Of a DNA stretch of 64,000 nt, positions 24,401 through 36,400 are shown piece by piece. Position 1 is the stretch's first letter. Every line of letters begins with the position of its first letter. The DNA comes from Undaria pinnatifida (lineage: Eukaryota > Sar > Phaeophyceae > Laminariales > Alariaceae). The translations under genes were made by a program, and so were the position numbers. Below the pieces are notes generated by a model that was not told the origin of the DNA, did no database searches, and saw nothing but the letters and a program-made list of their open reading frames with translations. The stretch spans positions 7,887,147 through 7,951,146 of the forward strand of contig JABAKD010000023.1 of NCBI GenBank assembly GCA_012845835.1, given 5' to 3'.

Positions 24401-27400
24401 TGTTGAGAGTGCGGGGCGGCGTTGTCTCCTTTTTCGTTTCGCACACGGTGATGCCTGTTGTTTTGAAAACGGTCACAATGACAGTCATCTTCGCAAGGTC
24501 TTCCTTTGATTTACACACAACGCCTGCATCGTTGGCCTACAGCATACCACGGACTGGCCTCCGTACATGTGCCAGTGGTTCAATCTCCAACCCGCCCTCC
24601 CCGAAGTCCTCCTCGAGGTGCACCAAGTCCTCAAAAGATATTGGTCCTCACTGCAACTTAGCGGAACGGACTGTATCGCTGTGCGGCGAAAAATTCATTG
24701 CGAAGAAGCGGCGACAGTACACATTCCTGCCACAATCCCTGAATGGCGTCATGGTATTCATAGTGTTCACCGTCATCCATACGCACGCGAGCTCGCATGC
24801 TTTCGTGGAACTGGCCAACAACGGAAAATATTTTCTCGGATACGCATTCCAACAACACACTCAACATTACGGAATATTTTTTTGTCATAAATATGTTGAT
24901 CAATCAGCAGGCTCGGCGTAGATGAGATGGGCAACAGCCCTGGGTTCAGTCAAGGGCGCAAGCAGTACCGCGCAACCCGTGCGAGCCCCCTCCACAGTAA
25001 AGTGCGGTCCTACACTATCCAGCCCGCGATCAAGGGGGTGCTGTGTGTTGTTTTTGTTGTACATGGATGATAGTTTTTGCTTTTTCGGGAGAAGCGAGCG
25101 TGGGCCGCATTAAATTTGTTTTGTCACAGCAATGTGGAGGTAAAGCGCGGACTCTAATAACGCAAGACGACTGTGAGACAGGCACACTCCACACAGACAA
25201 AGCACAGACAGTGGGCGCCCATGCCCACGCCGAGCACGCCATTTCTGCAGGCCTGTGGCATGGCCTGCACCATGGATTCCACATATTATTTTTTTTATAT
25301 ACGTGACATCATCGACCGATCGCTTCCTGCTTTGGGTGGATAACGACCAATGACGGCGATTAGCCCATTTGTGGTCTATTCAACGACTGGGTACAGATTA
25401 AATCTGGCTTTTGATTACGTTCGTGGGAATAAAAAACATTTGAATTTTTGAAGAAAATATGGGCATGCGTTGGCTTTCGCGTCTACTCAAGAAGGTCGCG
25501 CGGGAGGTGGATCTCAAGAGGCTGCTGTGACGATGGCGCCATGGCGTCGTTGCTGTTGACGACCACGTTCTCATGCACAAGTATCGAGCACGCGGATGAC
25601 GTACCAGGAACGATGTTGACCGTTATTGGCCAGTTCCACGAAAGCATGCGAGCTCGCGTGCGTATGGATGACGGTGAACACTTTACGAATACCATGACGT
25701 CACTCAGGGATTGCGGCAAGGATGTGTACTGTCACCTCTTCTTCGCAATGAATTTTTCGCCGCACAGCGATACAGTCCGTTCCGCTAAGTTGCAGTGAGG
25801 ACCCAGATCTTTTGAGGACTTGGTGCACCTCGAGGAGGACTTCGGGGAGGGCGGGTTGGAGGTTAAACCACTGGCACATGTACGGCGGCCAGTCTGTGGT
25901 ATGCTGTACGCCAACGATGCAGGCGTTGTTCGTAAATCAAAGGAAGACCTTGCAAAGATGATTGTCATTGTGACCGTTTTCGAATCAGCAGGCCTCACCG
26001 TGTGCGAAACGAAAAAGGAGACAACGCCGCCCCGCACTCTCAACAAGGTTCTCCCGGCCCCATCGCGTGTTATCGAAGCGGTGGGCCAGAGGTATGTATG
26101 CAGACGATGCATTTTCTGTGCCTGGGCGCACTCTTATCAACGAAAGCGCCGACATTACGCCATGAATTATCGACGGATGTCACTCGCGTGGGCATGCTAC
26201 GATCGTTTCAAGCGGGGCATTCTACGATTGTTTCAAGCGTGAGCTGTACGAAATGGAAGATGCTTCGTTCATACTAAAGGTGCGCCTGCTAAGGACCGCG
26301 GTGATTGACACCCTGCTGTAGGGGCGTGTGGCTCGGAATCTCTGCCAGGGGCACTTTGCTGACCTATGAACGGCACACTAACACCTCCTGCTAACCGATT
26401 TGGGCTCCCAGCGCCGACAACGCACCGACCACCATATATCAACCGCCAAGACCCTCAACACAATGTGAAAGCGTTGAGACGACCACGCAAAAGCCACCTC
26501 CTCTTTGCGGGCGCCGTACAAAGGACGACAACTGAGCGGCTGACTCATCGGTTGATGTTCGGGACGATGGTTGATGTGGGTAAAACCCGGGACCAAGCGG
26601 ACCAGAAAAGAACTGGGCCCAAGCTGTAGCAGACGATATCAAAGCATTCAACGGACAACCCCGCTTTGCTGTTAGGAGTAAAGAGTGTGCTATGGTCCAG
26701 GGGCGGCTAAGAGGAGTGGAAACTGGTACCGGGGGGTCGTCGACGTGGCGGGCCGCTTCATGGCGAAATGGCATAGGACCGAGGCGGATAAGAGCTGGCT
26801 AATCCACGCAACAGTGGACACCAAGAACAGCAACAAGGGTAAACTTGAGGGAGTTGGGGGGGGGGGGGGACCGATACAGCTGTGGACGAACGCCGAATCG
26901 AAATGGCACATGGTGTGGCAAGCTACCGGTTTGACTATTTTGTGGAGCGTGTTGAAGTACTATGGTATAGCTCTAAACAATACAGTTAGCGGTAATGTTT
27001 TCCTTTGTTTGTATTCATCGAGATCAAACGGGGAAGCGCGAACGCGGCAGTAATGCCATTTACTTGTTATCTTGCTTGCTTTGATCGTTTTCAGCTGTTG
27101 CCTTTTTTTCTCTCCTTGTTTCCTTGATATCCCTCCCCGCCGGCCTTAGGCCGGCATCTTGCTCTTCTTCCTGTTGTTTCGTCCGTGCAACGGTTAGCTG
27201 TTTCCCTTCACCAGCATGTAGGTTGTTTCTCTTGCAGCCGTTCTGGCTTTCTTGCATCTCTCGTTCTTCAGAGCCCCTCCCTGGCGTTTTCTTTGTCAAG
27301 TTTCAATGTTTTCCTTATATTATGGTCTCGCTCGTTTTGTTTTGCGTCGTGCCCGGTACGCCGGCATTTCACTTGCTTCATTAGACTATCTACGTTGATT

Positions 27401-30400
27401 CCGTATTTATTTGTTGAGGTTGTTGTCTTCTACCCTGTCTCACATCTACTTTATACTGTATTTCTCTAGGATAAATAATAAGCACGGACGCCGGGTGTAC
27501 TCAACACACATAACAAACAATCTTCTGGTCATGCTACCGGCTGTGCTGTACCTGGTGGTATATTTTTTATGATCTGGGAAAGTTTAGATTAGGAGTATGG
27601 ACAAGAGGTACTGTTGCAGAACAGAAAATTGCACCGCAGCAAACATCACGGCAGGGTATCAGTACACACGGCAGGGAGCCCAGCGACCGGTTCCTACCCT
27701 CGACGCTGACTACCGACCGCGTACAGGCTGCTGTGCTGCGGCTGCTACTGCTGCTGCTGTGTGGGAGACTGCGGCGCGACTTTCTGACACTCTCTCGTGG
27801 GTTGATGATGTGCTCAACTAACTGCTGTTGATGATGTGCTCAACTGCTGTTGATGATGTGCTCAACTGCTGGGAACAAAACAAAACGGTTTGAAGGCTCT
27901 GACGACAATGATGTTTGATGTATGTGGAGAATGTGGTTGGATTGGGTTTCATGCGAGAGGAGGGCGAGACGGGACAGAGACTAAAAACAATATGAAACGA
28001 TTTTGAAGTGCACACCTAAGACGGGTCATCGATTACCACGTCATGATGAACAGCAGCAGTAGATATATAAAGGCAAGATCTGTGTTGCCGATTTCGTCGG
28101 TCTTGTTTGTAACATCAATAAATGATGAAACTCTCGAGTGTTTCCCTGACCGCTCCTCCTGGTCATCCGGGCGACGTCTCGCGAGCCAAAAAACATCTGG
28201 ATGGATCGTCTAGCCGAAGACCAACCGTTGCATCTGTGCCGTCCTTCTTGCAATACCGGAAGTGGCCGATACACCGACGGTGTAACATGGGAAACGGCCG
28301 CGCAAGAGGGACACAAGGAGGGTTCCAAAGGAGGAAAGTCGAGGCTTCAAAACGATGGAGACCACCGGCTTCTTCAAGAGTGGAGACCGGCTGCCTCAGG
28401 GGTAGAGACGAGCTGCTTCAGGGTGAAGAAAGGCGCACCACCGTGTCTATGGTATGCCTTGCATGGTGTCGTCCTCCTGTCTTCCGATCTCCGAGCTTTT
28501 GAATTTCAAACTGTTCGCGGGTTTTCATGTTCCAGTGTGGCTTTTTGATTGTTGAACAGACTGCTCAAAATATTCAAAAACGCCGAAAGGCCGCTCTACT
28601 ACTGGTGTTGTTGGTGGGCTGCAAACAGGCTTTGCTGCGGGCCGGAGATGGGGCCGGCTGAGTCTTCCGCACCTGTGCCGTTGGCGTGGGTGAAGGACTC
28701 GTGGCGCGTTGCGTTTGTGTGTGGGCCACAGCTCGTCGGTCTCCAAAGAACGTGAGAAGAGCCTTCTGGTTTCGAAAATTGCTTGCTGGTTGCTGCGTGT
28801 TCGTAGCAAAGAGCTAAATTTGCGCCGCTTCGGGCACTCTTGATGACGCGTCAGCCTGTCTGCCGTGGGCAATCCCGCAGATCGTCCACCAGGAACCTGG
28901 CAGCCTCTTCGGGGGGGTGCTTGGGTGTTGAGGATGCCTTCTGGTGTGCCCGGGATGCCCTGTGGAAGATGATGTGTGCCTCGATGTGTTGGTGTCCTGG
29001 CTGGCTGGTCGATTGTTCAATTTTTTTATATGGGATTCTACTATGCTTTTTTTTCCTCTCAAACTGGGCCATGACCCTACATTAACCAAGTTGTTATTTT
29101 CTCGATTTTTCTCCCCCCACAGCCGAAATTACGATTCAAAATCCCTAAAGCGAGTAGCTTTATGGAGTTTCGTCCCGTTCCCGTGCAAATATCGTTGTCC
29201 CCGTGCCACCCATATAGCTTCCGTGGGAAAAACAACTACGTTCCCAATCCCGCCCACATCGTTCTAGTAGTGTGGAAGTTAAGATTTCCCGTTCCCTCAT
29301 CCAAACGTTTTCCCCATGAAATTGTCTTTTACCAATATGAATACGAATGTTTTCCGTTCCCCAACCCATGAATTCCCGAAGAGACGTGGATTGTCCGAAC
29401 ATTCCGCAGGGCTACATCCCCCACGCCAATGCTGTCGAAGGGACTCAATATGAGCTACTTGCATTAGGGATTTTGAATCGTCATTTGGTCTGTGGGGGGA
29501 AGAAAGTGAAGAAAATCATAACCTGGTTAATGTAGGGTGTTGGCGCATTTTGCGAGGAAAAAAAAACATGAGTAGAATCCCACATAAAAAAAAATGAACG
29601 GACGACCAGGCAGCCAGGACACCAACACATCGAGGCACACATCGTCTTTCACAGGGCATCCCGGACACACCAGACGGCATCTACAGCACTCAAGCACTCT
29701 CCCGAAGAGGCTGCCAGGTTCGTAGAGGACGCCCTGCGGGATTTCCCACGGCAGACATGCTGACGCGTCATCAAGAGTGCCCGAAGCGGCGCAAACTTCG
29801 CTCTTTGCTACGAACACGTAGCAGCCAGCGAGTAATTTTCGAAATCAGAAGGCTTCTCACGTTCTTCGGAGACCGACGAGCTGTGGCCCACACACAAACG
29901 CAACGCGCCACAAGTGCTCCACCCACGCCAACGCCACAGGTGCGGAAGACTCAATCGGCCCCATCCCTGGCCCGCAGCAAAGCCTGTTTGCAGCCCACCA
30001 AGAACAGCAGTAAGTAGTAGTGTGCGGCCTTACGGCGTTTTTGAATATTTTGAGCAGTCTGCTCAAGAATCAAAAAGCCACACCCGTACATGAAAAAAAC
30101 CTGCGATCACTTTGAATTTCAAAAGCTTGGAGATCGAAAGACAGGACGACACCAAGCAAGACAGACAAAAGACACGGTGCGTCCTTCTTCATCCGGGAGC
30201 AGCCCGTCTCCCCTCCTGAGGCAGCCGGTCTCCACTCTTGAAGAAGCCGGTCGCCACCTTTTCGAAGCCTCGAGTTACCGTCTCAAACGCTCCTTTGTGT
30301 CCTTCTGCGCGGCCGTTTCCCATGTTACACCATCGGTGTCTCGGCCACTTCCGGGCTTTCAATGTGGACGGCACAGATGCAACCCTTGGTCTCCGACTAG

Positions 30401-33400
30401 ACGATCGAGCAAGAATTTTGTGGTTCGCGAGACATCGCCCGGATGACCAGGATTGCTCCCAGAAGCACTCGAGAGTTTCATAATTTATTGATTTTACACA
30501 CAAGATCGACAAGATCGGGAATACATATCTTTCCTTTAAATAGCTAGTTTACTGCTGCTGTACATCATGACGTGCTACTTGATGACCCGTGCTAGGTGTG
30601 CACTTCTAAATCGTTTATTACATATACACAACTCGTAATACGCGCGATCAGAGTATCACACGCAGCTTGCAAAGATGAGTTCTGACGAGATCTTCGATCT
30701 CACAGCTGGAGTGTATTTTCATTTTTTATAATACATTCTCTCTGTCCTGTCTCCCCTTGCTCTGGCATGAAACCCAATCCAACCAAATTCCGCATAAATG
30801 AAACACATTATCATCAGAGCCTTCAAACCGTTGATTTTTGTTCCCAGCAGTTGAGCACATCATCAACAGCAGTTGGGCACATTATCAACAGCAGTTGAGC
30901 ACAGAGTAAAACGTGAGAGTGACAGAAAATCGCGCCACAAAGCAGCATCAACACAGCAGCCTCTACGCATTCAGTAGTTTGCGTCGAGGGTAGGAACCGG
31001 TCGGTGGGCTCTCTGCCATGTATACTGATACCCTGCCGTGATGTTTGCTGCGGTGCGATTCTCCGTTCTGCAACAATAACTCCAATTCATACTCATAAGA
31101 AACTTCCCAGAATCATAAAAAAAATACTACTGCAGCATAGCCGGTAGCATGACGAGAAGATTGCTTGTTACGTGTGTGGAGTACACCCGGCGTCCGTGCC
31201 TATTATTCATCCTAAAGACACACAAAGCGTGCGTTAGACAGGGCAAACCAACCAATTGAAATGATTAATAACATAAAGCGAGTGAAATGCCGGCGTACCG
31301 GGCACAACAGAACAACAAAACGAGCGAGACCATAACATAAGAATAAAATGGAAACTAAAAAAGAAAACACCAAGGGCTCTGAAGAATGTGTTGCAAGAAA
31401 GCCAGACCAGCTGCAAGCGGAACGCGCGCGGGAGGTGGTGAATCTCAAGAGACTGCTGTGATGGTGGCGTCATGGTGTCGTTCCTGTCGACGGCCATGTT
31501 CTTATGCACAAATATCGAGCAAACGGATGACGCCGCAGAAGCTCTCGTGTAGGAAAAGTACGGTACGAGGTGCCTGCTTGAATATTTGCGCCGCCGAGCT
31601 GAAGCCGCTTGCCGGTGCTCGACAGATCGGCGCCACCGGGCAAGCAGAGGACCTCCCAGGAAAGATCGTGGCATATGGCGAGAGTAAAGAGATCTTGCAA
31701 GGAGGCGCGTGTGAACCGCGGGCGCATGCGCCACACTGGGCGACGAAGGCGCAGTATGCTTCAGCTCTTCGGTCACGGCGATAATTGCGAAACCATTTCA
31801 GCCATGCCATCGAGGGTGTAGACTGCTACATCTCCCCCGTCGAAGCTGACAACAGATCAATGTGATGGAAACGATGTTCACTCGAATGGGCAAGACGTGC
31901 CACGTATAGGCGACCCAGACTCCGATTTAATCGTACTCGGGATGAGCCTGGTTCTCTAAAAGAAGACGCACCGTATCTCTGGTCTACCTTGCTTGTCGTC
32001 CTGTCTTCCAACCTCCAAGCTTTTGAAATTCGAACTGTTCACGGGTTTTCACGTACGGGTGTGGCTTTTCGATTCTTGAGCAGACTGCTCAAAATATTCA
32101 ACAACGCCGAAAGGCCACTCTACTGCGCTACTGTTGGTGGGCTGAAAACAGGAGTTGCTGCATGCCAGGGGTAGAGCCGGGAGAGTCTTCCGCACCTGTG
32201 GCGTTGCCGTGGATGGCGCGTTTGTGGCGCGTTGCGTTTTTGTGTGGGCCACAGCTCGTCGGTCTCCAACGAACGTGAGACGAGCCTTCTGATTTCGAAA
32301 ATTGTTTGCTTGCTGCTACGTGTTTGTAGCAAAGAGCTAAATTTGCGCCGCTTCGGGCACTCTTGATGACGCGTCAGCATATCTGCCGTGGGAAATCCCG
32401 CAGAGCGTCCTCTACGAACCTGGCAGCCTCTTCGGGAGAGTGCTTGAGTGTTGTGGATGCCATCTGGTGTGTCCGGGATGCCCTGTGGAAGATTATGTGT
32501 GCCTCGATGTGTTGGTGTCCTGGCTGCCTGGTCGTTCGTTTATTTTTTTCATGTGGGATTCTACTCATGTTTTTTTTCCCTCGCAAACTGGGCTAACACC
32601 CTACATTAACCAAGTTATGATTTTGTCGATTCCCCCCCCCCCCACAGACCAAATGACGATTCAAAATCCCTAAAGCGAGTAGCTTATATCGTCGGCATGC
32701 CTGTGCTTCCAGCTGTTGTTGTTGGTTTTATTACTTTTACCTGTTATCTTCTAGACAACCCAATACCTAGTCACAGGCTGGTGTGATATCCCTCCTTCTC
32801 CCGCCCGGTGCGCGTCTTCAACCTCTTATCGCGCAGCGAGTGTAGCCCTCCCACTGCTTGTCGATTGTCCTCCAGGTGTTTTAACACACACCCTTAACAA
32901 CAAAGATTTCGGCCAGAGAGCTGCTTAAAAAAAAGCTGCGCACGATTTCAAACCCTTCTGAATTTCTGCCCCTGCGGCTGTTTGCGGGCTGTTTCGGCTG
33001 CCCTGTTTACCGAGAAAACTTCCCGAAGGCATGGGAGACGACTGCTATTCGATCTACCAAGATGGGTCCCCGCGCACCGGGCGCACCTTTCCCACTTGAT
33101 TTCCTTCCTCGCTTGACCAAAACCATCGACTAAGAACTTTTTTTGCGGCGGGTTCAGTATGTTCTCGTTCATCGAAACAGAGAGGCTTTGTGACAGATTT
33201 CTGTGGACGACGCGGCAACACTTAGAATGAAAGCGATCCTAAGGCCATTCTCGCCAGCATCCGCCCCACCTGAATGGGAATAGGGTGGATTTCGATACTC
33301 TCTGGGTTTTCGGGTCTACCGTAACCAACAATCGTGGGGACAGACCGGGTGCTTAGGACCCGGTCTATAGGTCACACATACACCAGGTCTATTCATGGGT

Positions 33401-36400
33401 TATGACCTCCATCGATATGTTGTGTTGTTATTGGTACTTGCTGCTGCAGGAGCTCATAAAATCGCTTATCGGCTATCAACTCGTCTGTAGCAATATAAGC
33501 GCACTACGTAGTATATGCAGTTCATTCTTAGCAGTAGCATAGACTACTACAGCACTGTGCGCACGTGCATACTTGGTAGGCAGGCGAGGCACCCAGCAGT
33601 GAACATTCCATAGTCTGCGAGGTAGTTCTTAAATCGTGAATTGTTCGGCGGCATTTTAACGCGTAAGAACGTTTCATAAATATTGTGCTGGTCTTACAGT
33701 CGGGAGCGTCGATCAGACAGCCGGTAGATTTGTCACACCACAGCGTCGCAACCTCCACGAGCAAGCACCCAGGGAACAACGCCGTTGGTCGGTCAGTACA
33801 ATGATCCATACGTTACATCTAGCCGTCGCATTTGCATTGTGCCGATCTGGGTCGAGGGTGATATAGCCTCCCCTCGCCCACAATCGTGTCTCGTCTTTGA
33901 ATATTCTCAAAGAGGGCAGCATCTTTTGACATTATACATTTGCGCCAGACGGGGTTAACGAGCCCGCTTCATTACGGCTCGCAACAACCCCGGGGACTAG
34001 CACGCCCCCCTCCTTGCCACGTGATGATACTCATCTAGCATGGATCGGGTCGGGTCGGGTCGGGTCGGGTCGGGTCGGATTGGGTCTGGTCGGGTCAGGT
34101 CGGGTCGGGTCGGGTCGGGTCGGGTCGGGTCGGGTCGGGTCGGGTCGGGTCGGGTCGGGTCGGATCGGGTCGGGTCGGATCGGGTCGGGTCAAGTGGGAT
34201 CTGTTATATCCTCACGAGCCGGGTCAGGTCTGGTCTGGAGGGTACACATCAGCACGGGTCGAATCGAGTCAGGTCAGGGGCGCTCTGGTCATGTGAACGC
34301 ATCTGACGCTTTCGCGGGTGGAATCAGGTCAGTTGGCAAGTGACCCGACCCGACCGGGCTAACGAGGTATGACACGACTCGTGGGTAGCCCTGGAAAATT
34401 TTCGATCTGCCTTCGTGAATTGTCACATGCCTTGACATAAACGCCTGCTTGTTTTTGCTTGCATCCTGCCCCTGCCTCCTACGTAGTTCATTCCGGAGTT
34501 TACCAAGCTCGCCAAAAGGCGAATCAAAGAACTTGATGCCGATCTCCGCCAAATGCCGGAGACCTTCACCAACGACAGCCAGCGCTCGGAGGCTTTCCGG
34601 AATGTGGTTTCACAAGTTAGAGACCAGCTCAAGGACCTGCTGACCATCGGAAACGACGAGAAGATAACTGCCGATGAAGTCTTAAACGTCGTGCCGCAAG
34701 TTACTACGGTCTACAGAGCATATTCGACCGACGCACTCCAGGTTTGTTATCTACATATACGCACGTAAGCACGCACCCACGGACGCACGCACGCGCACGC
34801 ACACACGCACACACGCACGAACACACGCACGCACGCACGCATGCACACACGCGGATCGATGTCTCTTACGCATATGTCTGTATGCATGTCTTGAAACTCG
34901 ATGTACACAATACCGGCACCCCACTGAACTGCAGTTATGCCCATGTGCGCGTCAGGCCGGCGCCCAATTCTTCGATACAGTAGTGGGCCCTCTCTGGTGC
35001 CGGTTGCCCAGTGTAGTGTCTGTTGAATCACTTTGCGCTGATGGGGAACAATAACTAGTGGGGGTACACACGGAGTATAGTGTTGGTGTTTCCCTCTCTA
35101 GCGCACACAACCGGCATACTAGAGCGACATCAACCACTGGATTGCAGATACAGTACCAGACAAACCCAATAAGAACACGCGCGCTACGAGAGAGGTAACC
35201 CCTTCTCCGTCAAGCGATATGTATTTTGAACGTAGAATGTGTGTCTTGACTACCCAATACCTCATGGGAATGCCCTTCGCATTTGGAAATTTGACACGTG
35301 CTATGGTAGAGGTGTAGCGTGCTTCTCCGTTTTCCCGTCGCGCCTCAAATGAAGACCTCTAAATGAAGCTCCCCCGAAATCACCTTTTCAATAAGCTGAA
35401 AATGTAACCCGGTTTCAAGCAGGCCCATGGGCTGGATTTATGTGGAGTGCGAGCCTGTTCTACGGTAGCCCCCCCCCCCCCCCCCCCCCCCCCCCGACTT
35501 TTCTTTTGCGAAACCGCCGGTTTTGAAACCAGCTCCCTCGCGTAACGCCTGAAATACAGTGCTCCTTGCCACGCCGACGCCATCGTTCGATAGTCCATTG
35601 CAAACAAGAAAGTGTGTGTGAAGATTGTAGCTTTTGCATATCATACTTCATCGTGTGCTAAGCGGCCATGAGACGGCCGTTAAAGAAAAATCGCTGTTTT
35701 TTGAGGGGGGGCTATCGTAGAGTCAGTCGTGCAACTAAGTCGTTCTACGGTAACCACCCCCAACGATTCTTTAAAGAAGTCGCCGGTTTCAAAACCAGCT
35801 CCCGGTCGTATCGCCAGAAATACGGTGTCCCTCGAACCCCGATGACATCGGTCGATAAACCTTTACGCACACAAAAAATATGTGCGGTTACATTTTATTC
35901 AAAAGTAGAGTATCTTTCCTCGTGTCGAGCAGGCATGGAACGTTCGATGAAGAAATTCGCTGGGTATGGGGGAGGGGGCTATCGTAGAATCCGCCACATC
36001 TACGGTAGTAGTAGCATTTGTGTTCGAATCTCTGGATACTAAGAACGGTGATGTCCAGCAGGCTGAATTTTTTTAATTGGACAAAAATGTCCTCGGGAGT
36101 CCCTGTATGTTGCAGCGCTAGCAGGTGTAGAACGCACACGGGCCCGCCTGTCACAAATAGGAAACCCTAGCGCCCGGGCCAGTCCGAATTTTCTGTTTCT
36201 TAAATGAGGTGACCACCAAGGCTACCGTAGGCCCGGCGTGCCGCCTTTTGTCACACCCGGATTTTTTCGCCGCTCGCTCGAGAAGGCCCTCTTGTGTACC
36301 TGACCGAAAACGATGCTTCAGGCGATATGTTTTTGGCGCAGCGTATCTAATCGTTCCTCTTGAACGGAGATCCATGTCGTGCACAATCGAAAACTCACCA

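Larger units (their letters stand above)
21389..29162. mobile_element. 7.8 kb palindromic element L1 (fold-back type)
   Basis: Two inverted arms of about 3.5 kb (21389-24830 and 25620-29162) flank a unique spacer of about 0.8 kb. Outer tips: AGCTACTTGCATTAACG on the left and the complement of AGCTACTCGCTTTAGGG on the right, then CTGTGGGGGG in both. Both arms carry, from tip to centre, a non-coding outer part of about 1.9 kb and a dead reverse-transcriptase segment. No clear target duplication was found. Long terminal inverted repeats around a loop are the fold-back transposon plan; a rearranged LINE pair is the alternative. Confidence 0.85.

Noticed and set aside
23320-27060. An active LINE
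   Set aside because: Catalytic Asp lost, many stops and frameshifts, endonuclease absent.
34014-34343. 109- and 88-residue Arg/Val/Gly/Ser repeat proteins
   Set aside because: Pure translation of the GGGTC array within an intron.
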